Source: Butyricicoccus sp.
GTDB lineage: Bacteria > Bacillota > Clostridia > Oscillospirales > Butyricicoccaceae
Direction: 5' to 3'
Assembly (NCBI GenBank): GCA_029257685.1
Contig: JARIAV010000119.1
Span: 1-32,392 of the forward strand
DNA: 32,392 bases
Of this stretch, positions 13,733 through 21,574 are shown one piece after another. A model generated the notes under the pieces. The model ran no database searches, was not told the DNA's origin, and was given only the letters and a program-made list of their open reading frames with translations. How positions within the stretch are numbered: the stretch's first letter is position 1; every line of letters starts with the position of its first letter. A program made the position numbers and the translations under genes.

Positions 13733-16279
13733 ATGTTAGCAAAAGGATTTTCGGAACCAACTGAGAGAGTGAAGCGTCTGAAAAAGGCGATCGTAGATGC
13801 CACCCCCTATGTTGAGTCCGAACGCGCTGTACTGGTAACAGAGTCTTATAAGGAGACCGAAGGTCTTTCCCCGATCATGAGACGCGCGAAGGCTGCGGAA
13901 AAGATCTTCAACAATCTGCCCATCACCATCCATGAGGATGAGCTTGTCGTAGTCTCTATCACAAAGAACCTGCGCTCCACGGAGATCTGTCCGGAATTCT
14001 CCTACGACTGGGTGGAGAAGGAATTCGACACCATGGGGACCCGTCTGGCTGACCCGTTCCAGATCCCCAAGGAGACCGCCGCAGAGCTGCATGAAGCGTT
14101 CAAGTACTGGGAAGGCAAGACCACCAGCGCGCTGGCAGAGTCCTATATGTCGCAGGAGACCAAGGACTGCATCGCAAACGGCGTGTTCACGGTCGGCAAC
14201 TACTTCTACGGCGGCGTCGGCCATGTGTGCGTAGACTATGGCAAGGTGCTGCGCATCGGCTTCACCGGCATCATCAAGCAGGTCATCGAAGCCATGACCA
14301 AGCTCGATACCAGTGATCCGGAGTACATCAAGAAAAAGAACTTCTACGAAGCACTCGTTATCACATATTCCGCTGCGATCAACTTTGCACACCGCTATGC
14401 GGCAAAGGCAAGAGAGCTTGCAGCTGTCTGCCCCGATCCGGTGCGCAAGGCAGAGCTCGTACAGATCGCTGCAAACTGTGACCGCGTCCCCGAACACGGC
14501 GCAACCAATTTCTATGAAGCATGTCAGGCGTTCTGGTTCGTACAGATCATGCTCCAGATCGAGGCAAACGGTCACTCCATCTCTCCAGGACGCTTTGACC
14601 AGTATATGTATCCGTTCCTCAAGGCAGATACCAATATCTCCCGCGAATTCGCACAGGAACTGGTCGACTGCATCTGGGTCAAGCTCAACGACGTCAACAA
14701 GACCCGTGACGAGATCTCCGCACAGGCATTCGCAGGCTACGCCGTATTCCAGAACCTGATCGTCGGCGGTCAGACCGAGGACGGACTGGACGCAACCAAT
14801 GACGTTTCCTATATGTGTATGGAAGCCGTTGCACACGTCAGACTGCCTGCACCGTCCTTCTCCATCCGCGTACACCAGAACACACCGGACGAGTTCCTGT
14901 ACCGCGCATGTGAAGTCACCCGTCTGGGTCTGGGTGTTCCGGCGATGTACAATGACGAAGTCATCATTCCGGCACTCTGCAACCGCGGCGTATCGCTGGC
15001 GGACGCAAGAAGCTACTGCATCATCGGCTGTGTCGAGCCGCAGTGCCCGCACAAGACCGAGGGCTGGCATGATGCCGCATTCTTCAACATCGCAAAGGTA
15101 CTCGAGATCACGCTGAACAACGGTAAGGTCGGCGACAAGCAGCTCGGCCCCGTCACCGGCGACATGACCTCCTTTACTTGCCTTGAAGATATCTTTGCAG
15201 CATATAAGAAGCAGATGGAATACTTCGTTTACCATCTGGCTGAGGCAGACAACTGCGTAGACTTTGCCCATGCAGAGCGCGCACCGCTGCCGTTCCTCTC
15301 CGCACTCGTCGATGACTGCATCGGCCGCGGCAAGAGCGTGCAGGAGGGCGGCGCGATCTACAACTTCACCGGCCCGCAGGCGTTCGGTGTTGCAGACTCC
15401 GGTGACTCCCTCTGCGCGATCAAGAAGCATGTATTCGAGAGCAAGGAAGTCACGATGGCACAGCTCAAGGAAGCAATGGCACATAACTTCGGTTATTCCT
15501 GCACCGCTTCCGCTCCGGCTGCACAGACCGCCGACTGCTCCGACGAGAGCAAGATCTATGAGGCGATCAAGCGCATCCTGTCCAATAACGGCTCCATCAA
15601 TCTGGCAGAGCTCCAGAACGAGCTGAGCACCCCGAGCACCACCACCTGCACCGCACAGCCTGCTTGCAGCAATGCGGACTATGCACAGATCAAGCGCATC
15701 ATGGAAAATACCCCGTGGTTCGGCAACGACGAGGACGAGGTCGATATGATCGCAAGACGCTGCGGACAGATCTACTCCTACGAGGTAGAAAAGTATAAGA
15801 ACCCGCGCGGCGGACAGTTCCAGGCCGGCTGCTATCCGGTATCGGCAAACGTACTGTTCGGTAAGGACGTTGCAGCACTGCCGGATGGCCGTCTGGCAAA
15901 GGCACCACTCGCAGACGGTGTTTCCCCGCGTCAGGGCATGGATACCAAGGGCCCGACCGCAGCTGCGATGTCCGTTGCAAAGCTCGACCATGCAAACTAC
16001 TCCAACGGCACGCTGTACAACCAGAAGTTCCTGCCGTCCGCGCTCGCAGGCGATGAAGGACTCATGCGCTTCGCTTCCGTGGTCCGCTCTTACTTCGACC
16101 ACAAGGGCATGCATGTACAGTTCAACGTCATCGACAAGGCGACCCTGATCGCAGCACAGCAGGATCCGGAGAAGTACAAGGATCTGGTCGTTCGCGTTGC
16201 AGGTTACAGCGCACAGTTCACCGTACTGGCGAAGGAAGTACAGGACGACATCATCAGCCGTACCGAGCAGTCGTTCTGA
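13733..16279 (+). CDS. Glycyl radical 1,2-propanediol (diol) dehydratase, BMC type
   Basis: The signature enzyme, 848 residues. Its glycyl radical loop is RVAGYSAQF (G824), and the thiyl Cys and general base are C433 and E435 in GCVEPQ. H164, H281, S282, D447, C433 and E435 fall at exactly the positions known for the B12-independent glycerol dehydratase of C. butyricum; its Tyr339 is Phe here. This points to a diol dehydratase (propanediol to propionaldehyde) and not choline lyase, despite the shared GCVEP motif. The C433-G824 spacing is about 60 residues longer than in glycerol dehydratase, because of an insertion at about 588-650 with Ala/Thr/Cys-rich linkers and a helix. AAAGGAGGA precedes the ATG. 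The activase gene follows directly. Confidence 0.9.
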   Translation: MLAKGFSEPTERVKRLKKAIVDATPYVESERAVLVTESYKETEGLSPIMRRAKAAEKIFNNLPITIHEDELVVVSITKNLRSTEICPEFSYDWVEKEFDTMGTRLADPFQIPKETAAELHEAFKYWEGKTTSALAESYMSQETKDCIANGVFTVGNYFYGGVGHVCVDYGKVLRIGFTGIIKQVIEAMTKLDTSDPEYIKKKNFYEALVITYSAAINFAHRYAAKARELAAVCPDPVRKAELVQIAANCDRVPEHGATNFYEACQAFWFVQIMLQIEANGHSISPGRFDQYMYPFLKADTNISREFAQELVDCIWVKLNDVNKTRDEISAQAFAGYAVFQNLIVGGQTEDGLDATNDVSYMCMEAVAHVRLPAPSFSIRVHQNTPDEFLYRACEVTRLGLGVPAMYNDEVIIPALCNRGVSLADARSYCIIGCVEPQCPHKTEGWHDAAFFNIAKVLEITLNNGKVGDKQLGPVTGDMTSFTCLEDIFAAYKKQMEYFVYHLAEADNCVDFAHAERAPLPFLSALVDDCIGRGKSVQEGGAIYNFTGPQAFGVADSGDSLCAIKKHVFESKEVTMAQLKEAMAHNFGYSCTASAPAAQTADCSDESKIYEAIKRILSNNGSINLAELQNELSTPSTTTCTAQPACSNADYAQIKRIMENTPWFGNDEDEVDMIARRCGQIYSYEVEKYKNPRGGQFQAGCYPVSANVLFGKDVAALPDGRLAKAPLADGVSPRQGMDTKGPTAAAMSVAKLDHANYSNGTLYNQKFLPSALAGDEGLMRFASVVRSYFDHKGMHVQFNVIDKATLIAAQQDPEKYKDLVVRVAGYSAQFTVLAKEVQDDIISRTEQSF

Positions 16280-16324
16280 GTGAAGCGATAAGGTTCCGGC
16301 ACCAAACAGAGAAGGGAGTTCGGC

Positions 16325-17242
16325 ATGGACTCGATCAATTACAACGTATCGGGAACGGTCTTTGATATCCAGAGATTTTCCCTGCACGATGGCCCGGGTA
16401 TCCGGACGATCGTATTCCTGAAAGGCTGTCCGCTCTCCTGCCAGTGGTGCAGTAACCCTGAATCCCAGAAAACAAAACCGGTGGTCATGTATAAACAAGC
16501 CGATTGTCTCCACTGCGGGCGGTGCATCACCGCCTGCAAGCTGGGGGCGATCAGCCCGAACAACAAGCACTGGATCGATCGCTCGATCTGTACGGGCTGC
16601 GGCGAATGTGTCCATGCCTGTCCGGCAGGCGCGCTCGTGCGCAAGGGCAAGACGATGACCGTTCAGCAGGTGATTCAGGAACTGAAAAAGGATGCAACGA
16701 CCTACCGCCGTTCGGGCGGCGGCGTGACCTTATCAGGCGGAGAACCCCTGATGCAGTCCGCCTTTGCCGCCGAGCTGCTCAAGGCCTGCAAGGGGCAGGG
16801 CTGGAACACGGCGATCGAAACCACTGGACTTGGGACCGCTGAGGCGATCGAAACGGTCATCCCCTATGTGGATACCGTGCTGCTCGACATCAAGCACACC
16901 GATCCCGAACAGCACAGAAAATATACCGGCAGCACCAATGAGGTCATCCTCAAAAACGCGCTGCGCATCAGTCAGATCTCGAACACGGTCGTTCGCGTAC
17001 CCGTGATCCCGAGATTCAACTTTTCGGTGGAGGCGATCTCCAAGATCGCAGAATACGCAAAGACCCTTATGGGCGTGCGTACCATCCACCTCCTGCCTTA
17101 CCATACCTTTGGTGAGAACAAGTATGACTTGCTGGGCAAGGAATACCTACTGAAAGACATCAAGCCGCTGCATCCGGAGGATCTCGCGGCATGCAAGAAG
17201 GCTGTGGAAAGCTATGGCTTCCAATGTATCATTGGCGGTTGA
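16325..17242 (+). CDS. Glycyl radical enzyme activase (radical SAM)
   Basis: A 305-residue radical-SAM enzyme that abstracts H from the Gly of the diol dehydratase. The SAM cluster motif is C35-PLS-C39-QW-C42. An inserted ferredoxin-like domain carries CLHCGRCITAC and CTGCGECVHAC for two auxiliary [4Fe-4S] clusters. The glycine-rich SAM-binding segment is VTLSGGEPLMQ. The start has GAAGGGAG upstream and lies 45 bases after the dehydratase. It consumes one SAM per activation, which may explain metK further down the operon. Confidence 0.95.
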   Translation: MDSINYNVSGTVFDIQRFSLHDGPGIRTIVFLKGCPLSCQWCSNPESQKTKPVVMYKQADCLHCGRCITACKLGAISPNNKHWIDRSICTGCGECVHACPAGALVRKGKTMTVQQVIQELKKDATTYRRSGGGVTLSGGEPLMQSAFAAELLKACKGQGWNTAIETTGLGTAEAIETVIPYVDTVLLDIKHTDPEQHRKYTGSTNEVILKNALRISQISNTVVRVPVIPRFNFSVEAISKIAEYAKTLMGVRTIHLLPYHTFGENKYDLLGKEYLLKDIKPLHPEDLAACKKAVESYGFQCIIGG

Positions 17243-17270
17243 GGCGAATCGACGAACGGAGGAAAGACGA

Positions 17271-18074
17271 ATGGATCAACAGTTGATTGAAAAAGTAATG
17301 AAGCAGGTTTCAGATGAATTGGGCATCAAGCCGGCCGCTCCCGAAGCAGCACCTGCTCCGGCAGCACCGCAGGAGCCTGCAAAGACCAATATCGGTCTGA
17401 CAGAATTTGTTGGTACCGCAATGGGCGATACCATCGGTCTTGTGATCGCAAGCGTGGACCCGATGCTGGTCGATGTCATGAAGCTCGGCAAGTATCGCTC
17501 CATCGGTATCATCGGCGGCCGCGTGGGTGCAGGCCCGCAGATCTGGGCGGTGGATGAAGCCGTAAAGGCAACCAACACCGAGATCATTTCCGTAGAACTG
17601 CCACGCGATACCAAGGGCGGCGCAGGACACGGCAGCCTCATCTACATCGGCGCAGACGATGTATCCGATGCAAGACGCGCCGTTGAGATCGCACTTCAGG
17701 TACTGCCCAAGTATTTTGGCGACGTCTATGCAAACGATGCCGGCCATATCGAGTTCCAGTACACCGCAAGAGCAAGCTACTGTCTCGAAAAGGCACTGGG
17801 CGCACCGGTCGGCAGAGCATTCGGCATGACCTGCGCAGGTCCGGCTGCCATCGGCACCGTGCTCGCGGATATCGCAGTCAAGGCGGCGAACGTAGAGGTC
17901 GTTGGCTATTGCTCCCCGACGAGCGGCACGAGCTATTCCAACGAGGTCATTTTGACCTTTACCGGTGATTCCGGTGCTGTCCGTCAGGCGGTCAGAGCGG
18001 CGATCGATGCCGGAAAGAAGATGCTGGGCGCACTCGGAGACGCTCCGAAGTCCACCACCACACCGTATATCTGA
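17271..18074 (+). CDS. pduB: BMC-T shell protein PduB
   Basis: A 267-residue protein with two tandem BMC domains after an N-terminal extension. The extension is an amphipathic helix (residues about 2-17, QQLIEKVMKQVSDELG) and an Ala/Pro linker up to residue 45, as in PduB, where this part tethers the enzyme core to the shell. The core has IGIIGGRVGAGPQIWAVDEA and AFGMTCAGPAAIGTV, typical of the trimeric gated pore. No internal start for a short PduB' form is apparent. GGAGGAAAG precedes the ATG. A hairpin follows the gene at 18089-18113. Confidence 0.94.
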   Translation: MDQQLIEKVMKQVSDELGIKPAAPEAAPAPAAPQEPAKTNIGLTEFVGTAMGDTIGLVIASVDPMLVDVMKLGKYRSIGIIGGRVGAGPQIWAVDEAVKATNTEIISVELPRDTKGGAGHGSLIYIGADDVSDARRAVEIALQVLPKYFGDVYANDAGHIEFQYTARASYCLEKALGAPVGRAFGMTCAGPAAIGTVLADIAVKAANVEVVGYCSPTSGTSYSNEVILTFTGDSGAVRQAVRAAIDAGKKMLGALGDAPKSTTTPYI

Positions 18075-18088
18075 TCTCCGGAAGGGAG

Positions 18089-18113
18089 CCCGAAACGCTC
18101 GGGCGTTTTCGGA
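18089..18113 (+). other. Hairpin between pduB and pduA
   Basis: CCGAAACG and CGTTTTCGG pair (one bulge) around a CTCGGG loop. No U-run, so it may mark an RNA processing or stability site rather than a terminator. Confidence 0.4.
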
Positions 18114-18151
18114 ACGCAGATACGACGACTTGGGATAGGAGGTCCTAACAT

Positions 18152-18430
18152 ATGAATGCAGATGCATTGGGCATGGTTGAGACAAAAGGTCTGGTCGGCG
18201 CGATCGAAGCAGCCGATGCAATGGTAAAGGCAGCCAATGTCACACTGGTTGGATATGAAAAGATCGGTTCCGGTTTGGTGACCGTTATGGTACGCGGCGA
18301 CGTGGGCGCAGTCAAGGCTGCGACCGACGCAGGCGCGGCTTCCGCGGCAGCGGTTGGCGAAGTGGTATCCACGCACGTCATCCCGCGCCCGCATACCGAT
18401 GTGGAAAAGATTCTGCCTCATCTTGAATAA
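18152..18430 (+). CDS. pduA: BMC-H shell protein (PduA type)
   Basis: A 92-residue canonical hexameric shell protein: [20 protein letters not shown], then [20 protein letters not shown], ending [12 protein letters not shown]. The pore-lining loop KIGSGLV matches PduA/PduJ, whose pore passes small polar diols. It is identical to the BMC-H at 22772-23050 at about 78 of 92 positions. Ribosome site TAGGAGGT. Confidence 0.95.
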   Translation: MNADALGMVETKGLVGAIEAADAMVKAANVTLVGYEKIGSGLVTVMVRGDVGAVKAATDAGAASAAAVGEVVSTHVIPRPHTDVEKILPHLE

Positions 18431-18465
18431 TGTATGGCTGCATCGCAACAGAGCAGCTGCAAAGG

Positions 18466-18494
18466 ATTCCCTTATCCCCTGCGGATAGGGGAGT
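18466..18494 (+). other. Hairpin after pduA
   Basis: CCCTTATCC pairs with GGATAGGGG around CCTGC, followed by AGTTCTTT. The short T-run may give partial termination, which would raise shell-protein output relative to downstream genes. Confidence 0.5.
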
Positions 18495-18516
18495 TCTTTG
18501 AAACGAGGTGAAAGGA

Positions 18517-19278
18517 TTGAATATCAGCGAAGAACGCTTACGAGAGCTGGTGCTGCGTGTGCTGCGCGAATTGCAGGCGGAGGAGGGCAGGGAGAAAACA
18601 CCCCTCTACATGGTCTGCATGGCGGACTGGAGCACGGCGTATGAAGCATTCCTGCATGAAATGGAGACGTGTGACAGTTATCGCATCTATCCAGTCGTGC
18701 CGGATGCATGGAAGCAGGACGGATGCGCCGCGCGGCTTGCCGCGTGTCCGGCGTGCGCCGGCCTGCGGTACCGCTCGGAACCGCTTCCGCCCGATCTGGA
18801 GCAGGCGGTCAGCCTGTTTCCGGTCGTGCCGCGCGACCTCGCCGTAAAGACCGCGCTGTGCATCAGCGATACCTTTGAGACGGCATGGGTCGCAGCCTGC
18901 ATCGAGGCGGGGAGCCGCACGGTGTTCCTGCGTTCCGGTCTGGCAAGGTTCTCGGGCAAGGAAACGCCTGCGTATGTGAGCCGCATCCTGACCTATTACA
19001 GACAGCTTCTGGAATACGGCATCGAGATCGGGACACCGCAGACGCTGGATACCGACGCGGATCGGACGGAGCCGACCGTTTTTGCCTCGGTCCCCGTCCC
19101 GCATGCGGAAGATCCGCCCGTTCGGCCGGATATGCGCATGGGCGGCAAAAAACGCGTCATTACGGCATCCAACGTCGAACGGCTGGCATCGGGCAAGGTG
19201 CTTCACCTGCTGCCGGATGACATCGTGACAGATCTGGCGAGAGACAGGGCAAAGTTCCTGAACATTCGTCTGGAGTAA
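18517..19278 (+). CDS. BMC-associated flavoprotein-like protein with EutQ-like C-terminal motif
   Basis: A 253-residue protein. It opens with an amphipathic helix (EERLRELVLRVLRELQAEEG) of the kind used as a microcompartment encapsulation peptide. The middle (about 33-170) looks like an alpha/beta nucleotide- or flavin-binding fold, with FPVVPRDLAVKTALCISDTF as its most distinctive stretch. The C-terminus (about 213-253, KKRVITASNVERLASGKV) resembles the short element that opens EutQ. Similar proteins occur in other GRM loci, but their activity is not known to me. TTG at 18517 was preferred because GAGGTG lies six bases upstream; the in-frame GTG at 18508 overlaps that site. Confidence 0.7.
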   Translation: MNISEERLRELVLRVLRELQAEEGREKTPLYMVCMADWSTAYEAFLHEMETCDSYRIYPVVPDAWKQDGCAARLAACPACAGLRYRSEPLPPDLEQAVSLFPVVPRDLAVKTALCISDTFETAWVAACIEAGSRTVFLRSGLARFSGKETPAYVSRILTYYRQLLEYGIEIGTPQTLDTDADRTEPTVFASVPVPHAEDPPVRPDMRMGGKKRVITASNVERLASGKVLHLLPDDIVTDLARDRAKFLNIRLE

Positions 19279-19299
19279 GCAGGAATGTGAGGTGATAGG

Positions 19300-19869
19300 A
19301 TGAAACAGGCATTGGGACTGGTCGAGATCGCGGGCTTGTCCACGGCGATCTTGGTCGCTGATGCGATGGCAAAGGCGGCAAACGTAGAGATCATCGAGGT
19401 GGAGAACACCAAGGGACTGGGCTATATGACCATCAAGGTCACAGGCGATGTGGGCGCGGTCAATGCATCGGTGCAGGCAGGCTGTCAGCTGGGCAGGATG
19501 CATGACAAGCTGGTCTCCTGTAAGGTCATCCCCAGACCCTCCGACTTTGTGGAGCAGACCTTCTGCACGCCGGCAAAGGCGGAGCCGCAGACTGCACCAC
19601 AGGCAGAGGAACAGAAAGAGGAACCGGAAGAAAAGACGGAGCCGCTCCTGCCGGAAGCACCGGAAGCACCGGAACCGAGCAGTGAACCGGAACCCGAGAG
19701 ACCGAACGAAGAACGCGCGGAAACCGTACAGATCGCACTGGAGGAGACCGTACCCGCTCCGGAGACCGCGGAAAGCGGCGAACAGCCGACGGAGGCAGCC
19801 GCCCCCGTGGAACCGGCTGAACCGGACGCCCCCAAGCCGCGCAGGAAAAGCACAAAACGGAAAAAATAA
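19300..19869 (+). CDS. BMC-H shell protein with long acidic, then basic tail
   Basis: A 189-residue protein. Residues 1 to about 88 are a BMC-H domain (LGLVEIAGLSTAILVADAMAKAAN; VTGDVGAVNASVQAG; IPRPSDFVEQTF). The remaining hundred residues are low-complexity, rich in Glu, Pro and Ala, and surely disordered, ending in a basic stretch KPRRKSTKRKK. PduK and EutK are the closest functional analogues, being BMC-H proteins with C-terminal extensions, but neither their cluster motif nor a helix-turn-helix is seen here. The tail may face the lumen or cytosol and bind enzymes, other shells or nucleic acid. Lies between the flavoprotein-like gene and pduN. Confidence 0.88.
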   Translation: MKQALGLVEIAGLSTAILVADAMAKAANVEIIEVENTKGLGYMTIKVTGDVGAVNASVQAGCQLGRMHDKLVSCKVIPRPSDFVEQTFCTPAKAEPQTAPQAEEQKEEPEEKTEPLLPEAPEAPEPSSEPEPERPNEERAETVQIALEETVPAPETAESGEQPTEAAAPVEPAEPDAPKPRRKSTKRKK

Positions 19870-19920
19870 GCACATGCCATAGGACGGGCGATCCGCACGC
19901 CGCGAAAGGAAGGAAACACA

Positions 19921-20184
19921 ATGAAACTGGCAAAGATCATCGGCACGGTCGTTGCGACCCGAAAGGATGAATCCCTTGTGGGCTATAAGCTCATGGTCAT
20001 CCGACGCATCAACGGCTCCGGAGAGTTCATCGGCGAGGAAGAAGTCGCAGTCGATTATGTCGGCGCCGGGATCGGGGAGATCGTTCTGATCGGTCAGGGT
20101 TCCTCCGTTCGCGTGGACGAGAAAAAGCGGCAGGCCGTCATCGATATGGCGATCATCGGGATCGTAGATTCCATGGATATCTGA
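19921..20184 (+). CDS. pduN: BMC-P pentameric vertex protein PduN
   Basis: An 87-residue EutN/CcmL-family protein: KLAKIIGTVVATRKDESLVG at the start, AVDYVGAGIGEIVLIGQGSS in the middle and AIIGIVDSMDI at the end. It caps the twelve vertices of the shell and is the only BMC-P gene in the window. Ribosome site GAAAGGAAGG. Confidence 0.94.
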   Translation: MKLAKIIGTVVATRKDESLVGYKLMVIRRINGSGEFIGEEEVAVDYVGAGIGEIVLIGQGSSVRVDEKKRQAVIDMAIIGIVDSMDI

Positions 20185-20236
20185 AGTCCGTGGAACGATC
20201 CGGAGCTATCTTATAAAAAAGGAGGGAATGTGTGAT

Positions 20237-21550
20237 ATGAAAAACAGCATCTATTCCAATGTCACAGATGCTGTATCTGCTGCAAAGGGCGCATACGGCA
20301 GGTATGCAGAGTTTACCATGAACGAGCGGCAGGAGGTTCTGGAAGCCGTCAAAGCGGCACTCCGCCCCCTCGCCGCGCAGCTGGCGCAGATGGCAGTCGA
20401 GGAGACCGGCATGGGCAACGTGCCCGATAAGACGGCAAAGATCCGGCTGGCGATCGAAAAAACGCCGGGCGTGGAAGACCTGCTCACCGAGGTCAACACC
20501 GGTGACCACGGCATGACGCTCTATGAGCTGGCTTCCTTTGGCGTGGTCTGCGCGGTACAGCCCTGTACCAACCCATGCGCGACCCTCATCAGCAATACCA
20601 TCGGGATGCTGGCTGCCGGAAATGCAGTGATCCACTGTCCGCATCCAAGGGCAGTCAAGGTTTCACAGTTCCTGACTGCTGCCATCAGCGAAGCCATCTG
20701 CGCGGTATGCGGCATCGACAATCTGGTCGTGACGCTCCATGAAAGCCTCATGGGATCGACCGCCGAGGTCATGAGCCACCCCGATGTCGATATGGTCGTA
20801 TGCACGGGCGGCAGCGGCTCGCTCAGACAGGCGATGCTGTCCGGCAAGAAGGTCATCGGCGCAGGGCCGGCAAATCCGGTCGCCATCGTCGATGAGACCG
20901 CCGATCTTGCAAAGGCCGCACGCGATATCGTACAGGGGGCATCCTTTGACAACAACCTCATGTGTACCTCGGAAAAGAGCATCGTGGTCGTTGAGCAGGC
21001 CGCCGATGGGCTCATCTATGAGCTGCTCAAAAACGGCGTCTACTATGTCAAAGATCCCGCGGAGATCGAAAAGCTCCTCCATGCAGCGGTGACGGAGGAT
21101 TTCGTCATCAACAAAAAGCTGGAGGGACGCAGCGCAAACGAGATCTTACAGGCAGCTGGCATCGCCTGCACCACGCCGGTGCGCCTCATCGTTGCCGAGA
21201 CCACCTGCATGCACCCGTTTGCAACGCTGGAGCTGCTCATGCCGCTCGTGCCGCTCGTCAAGGCGGCGGACTTCGAGCAGGCGCTGGAGATCGCGCTGGA
21301 CATCGAGCAGGGCTATCAGCATACGGCAACCATCCATTCGGAATCCATCGACCGCCTCAATCGGGCGGCACGGAAAATGCGCACCGCCGTGTTCGTCAAA
21401 AACGGCGCGTCCCTGCTGGGCATCGGCTTCGATCTCGAGGGACACACCAGCTTCACCATCGCCACGACCACCGGCGAGGGCACGACAACGGCAAGACATT
21501 TTGCACGGCGGAGAAGATGCACGCTCACCAGCGGCTTTTCCCTCCGCTGA
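20237..21550 (+). CDS. CoA-acylating aldehyde dehydrogenase, first paralogue
   Basis: A 437-residue enzyme of the PduP/EutE family, turning an aldehyde into acyl-CoA with NAD. The catalytic Cys is C243 in ASFDNNLMCTSEKS. Compared with the second ALDH it lacks the N-terminal targeting helix and its linker, and the usual TNPTET segment reads TNPCAT, so substrate or cofactor handling may differ. Two ATGs are possible; the one at 20237 was chosen because GGAGG ends only two bases before the ATG at 20228. It follows pduN by 52 bases and precedes metK. It could be a subunit partner, a second-substrate enzyme, or a structural paralogue. Confidence 0.88.
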   Translation: MKNSIYSNVTDAVSAAKGAYGRYAEFTMNERQEVLEAVKAALRPLAAQLAQMAVEETGMGNVPDKTAKIRLAIEKTPGVEDLLTEVNTGDHGMTLYELASFGVVCAVQPCTNPCATLISNTIGMLAAGNAVIHCPHPRAVKVSQFLTAAISEAICAVCGIDNLVVTLHESLMGSTAEVMSHPDVDMVVCTGGSGSLRQAMLSGKKVIGAGPANPVAIVDETADLAKAARDIVQGASFDNNLMCTSEKSIVVVEQAADGLIYELLKNGVYYVKDPAEIEKLLHAAVTEDFVINKKLEGRSANEILQAAGIACTTPVRLIVAETTCMHPFATLELLMPLVPLVKAADFEQALEIALDIEQGYQHTATIHSESIDRLNRAARKMRTAVFVKNGASLLGIGFDLEGHTSFTIATTTGEGTTTARHFARRRRCTLTSGFSLR

Positions 21551-21574
21551 GTCCGGAAAGCAGGTGGATCGAAT

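Noticed and set aside
13733-16279. Choline TMA-lyase (CutC) naming for the radical enzyme
   Set aside because: GCVEP and the C-terminal loop are shared, but His164, His281, Ser282 and Asp447 and the neighbouring genes match a diol dehydratase.
13736-16615. A 959-codon open frame on the minus strand opposite the dehydratase
   Set aside because: It is a by-product of the codon pattern of the plus-strand gene: Cys/Arg-rich, with no domain and no ribosome site.
18508-18516. GTG start at 18508 for the flavoprotein-like gene
   Set aside because: It overlaps GAGGTG, which is well placed as ribosome site for the TTG at 18517.
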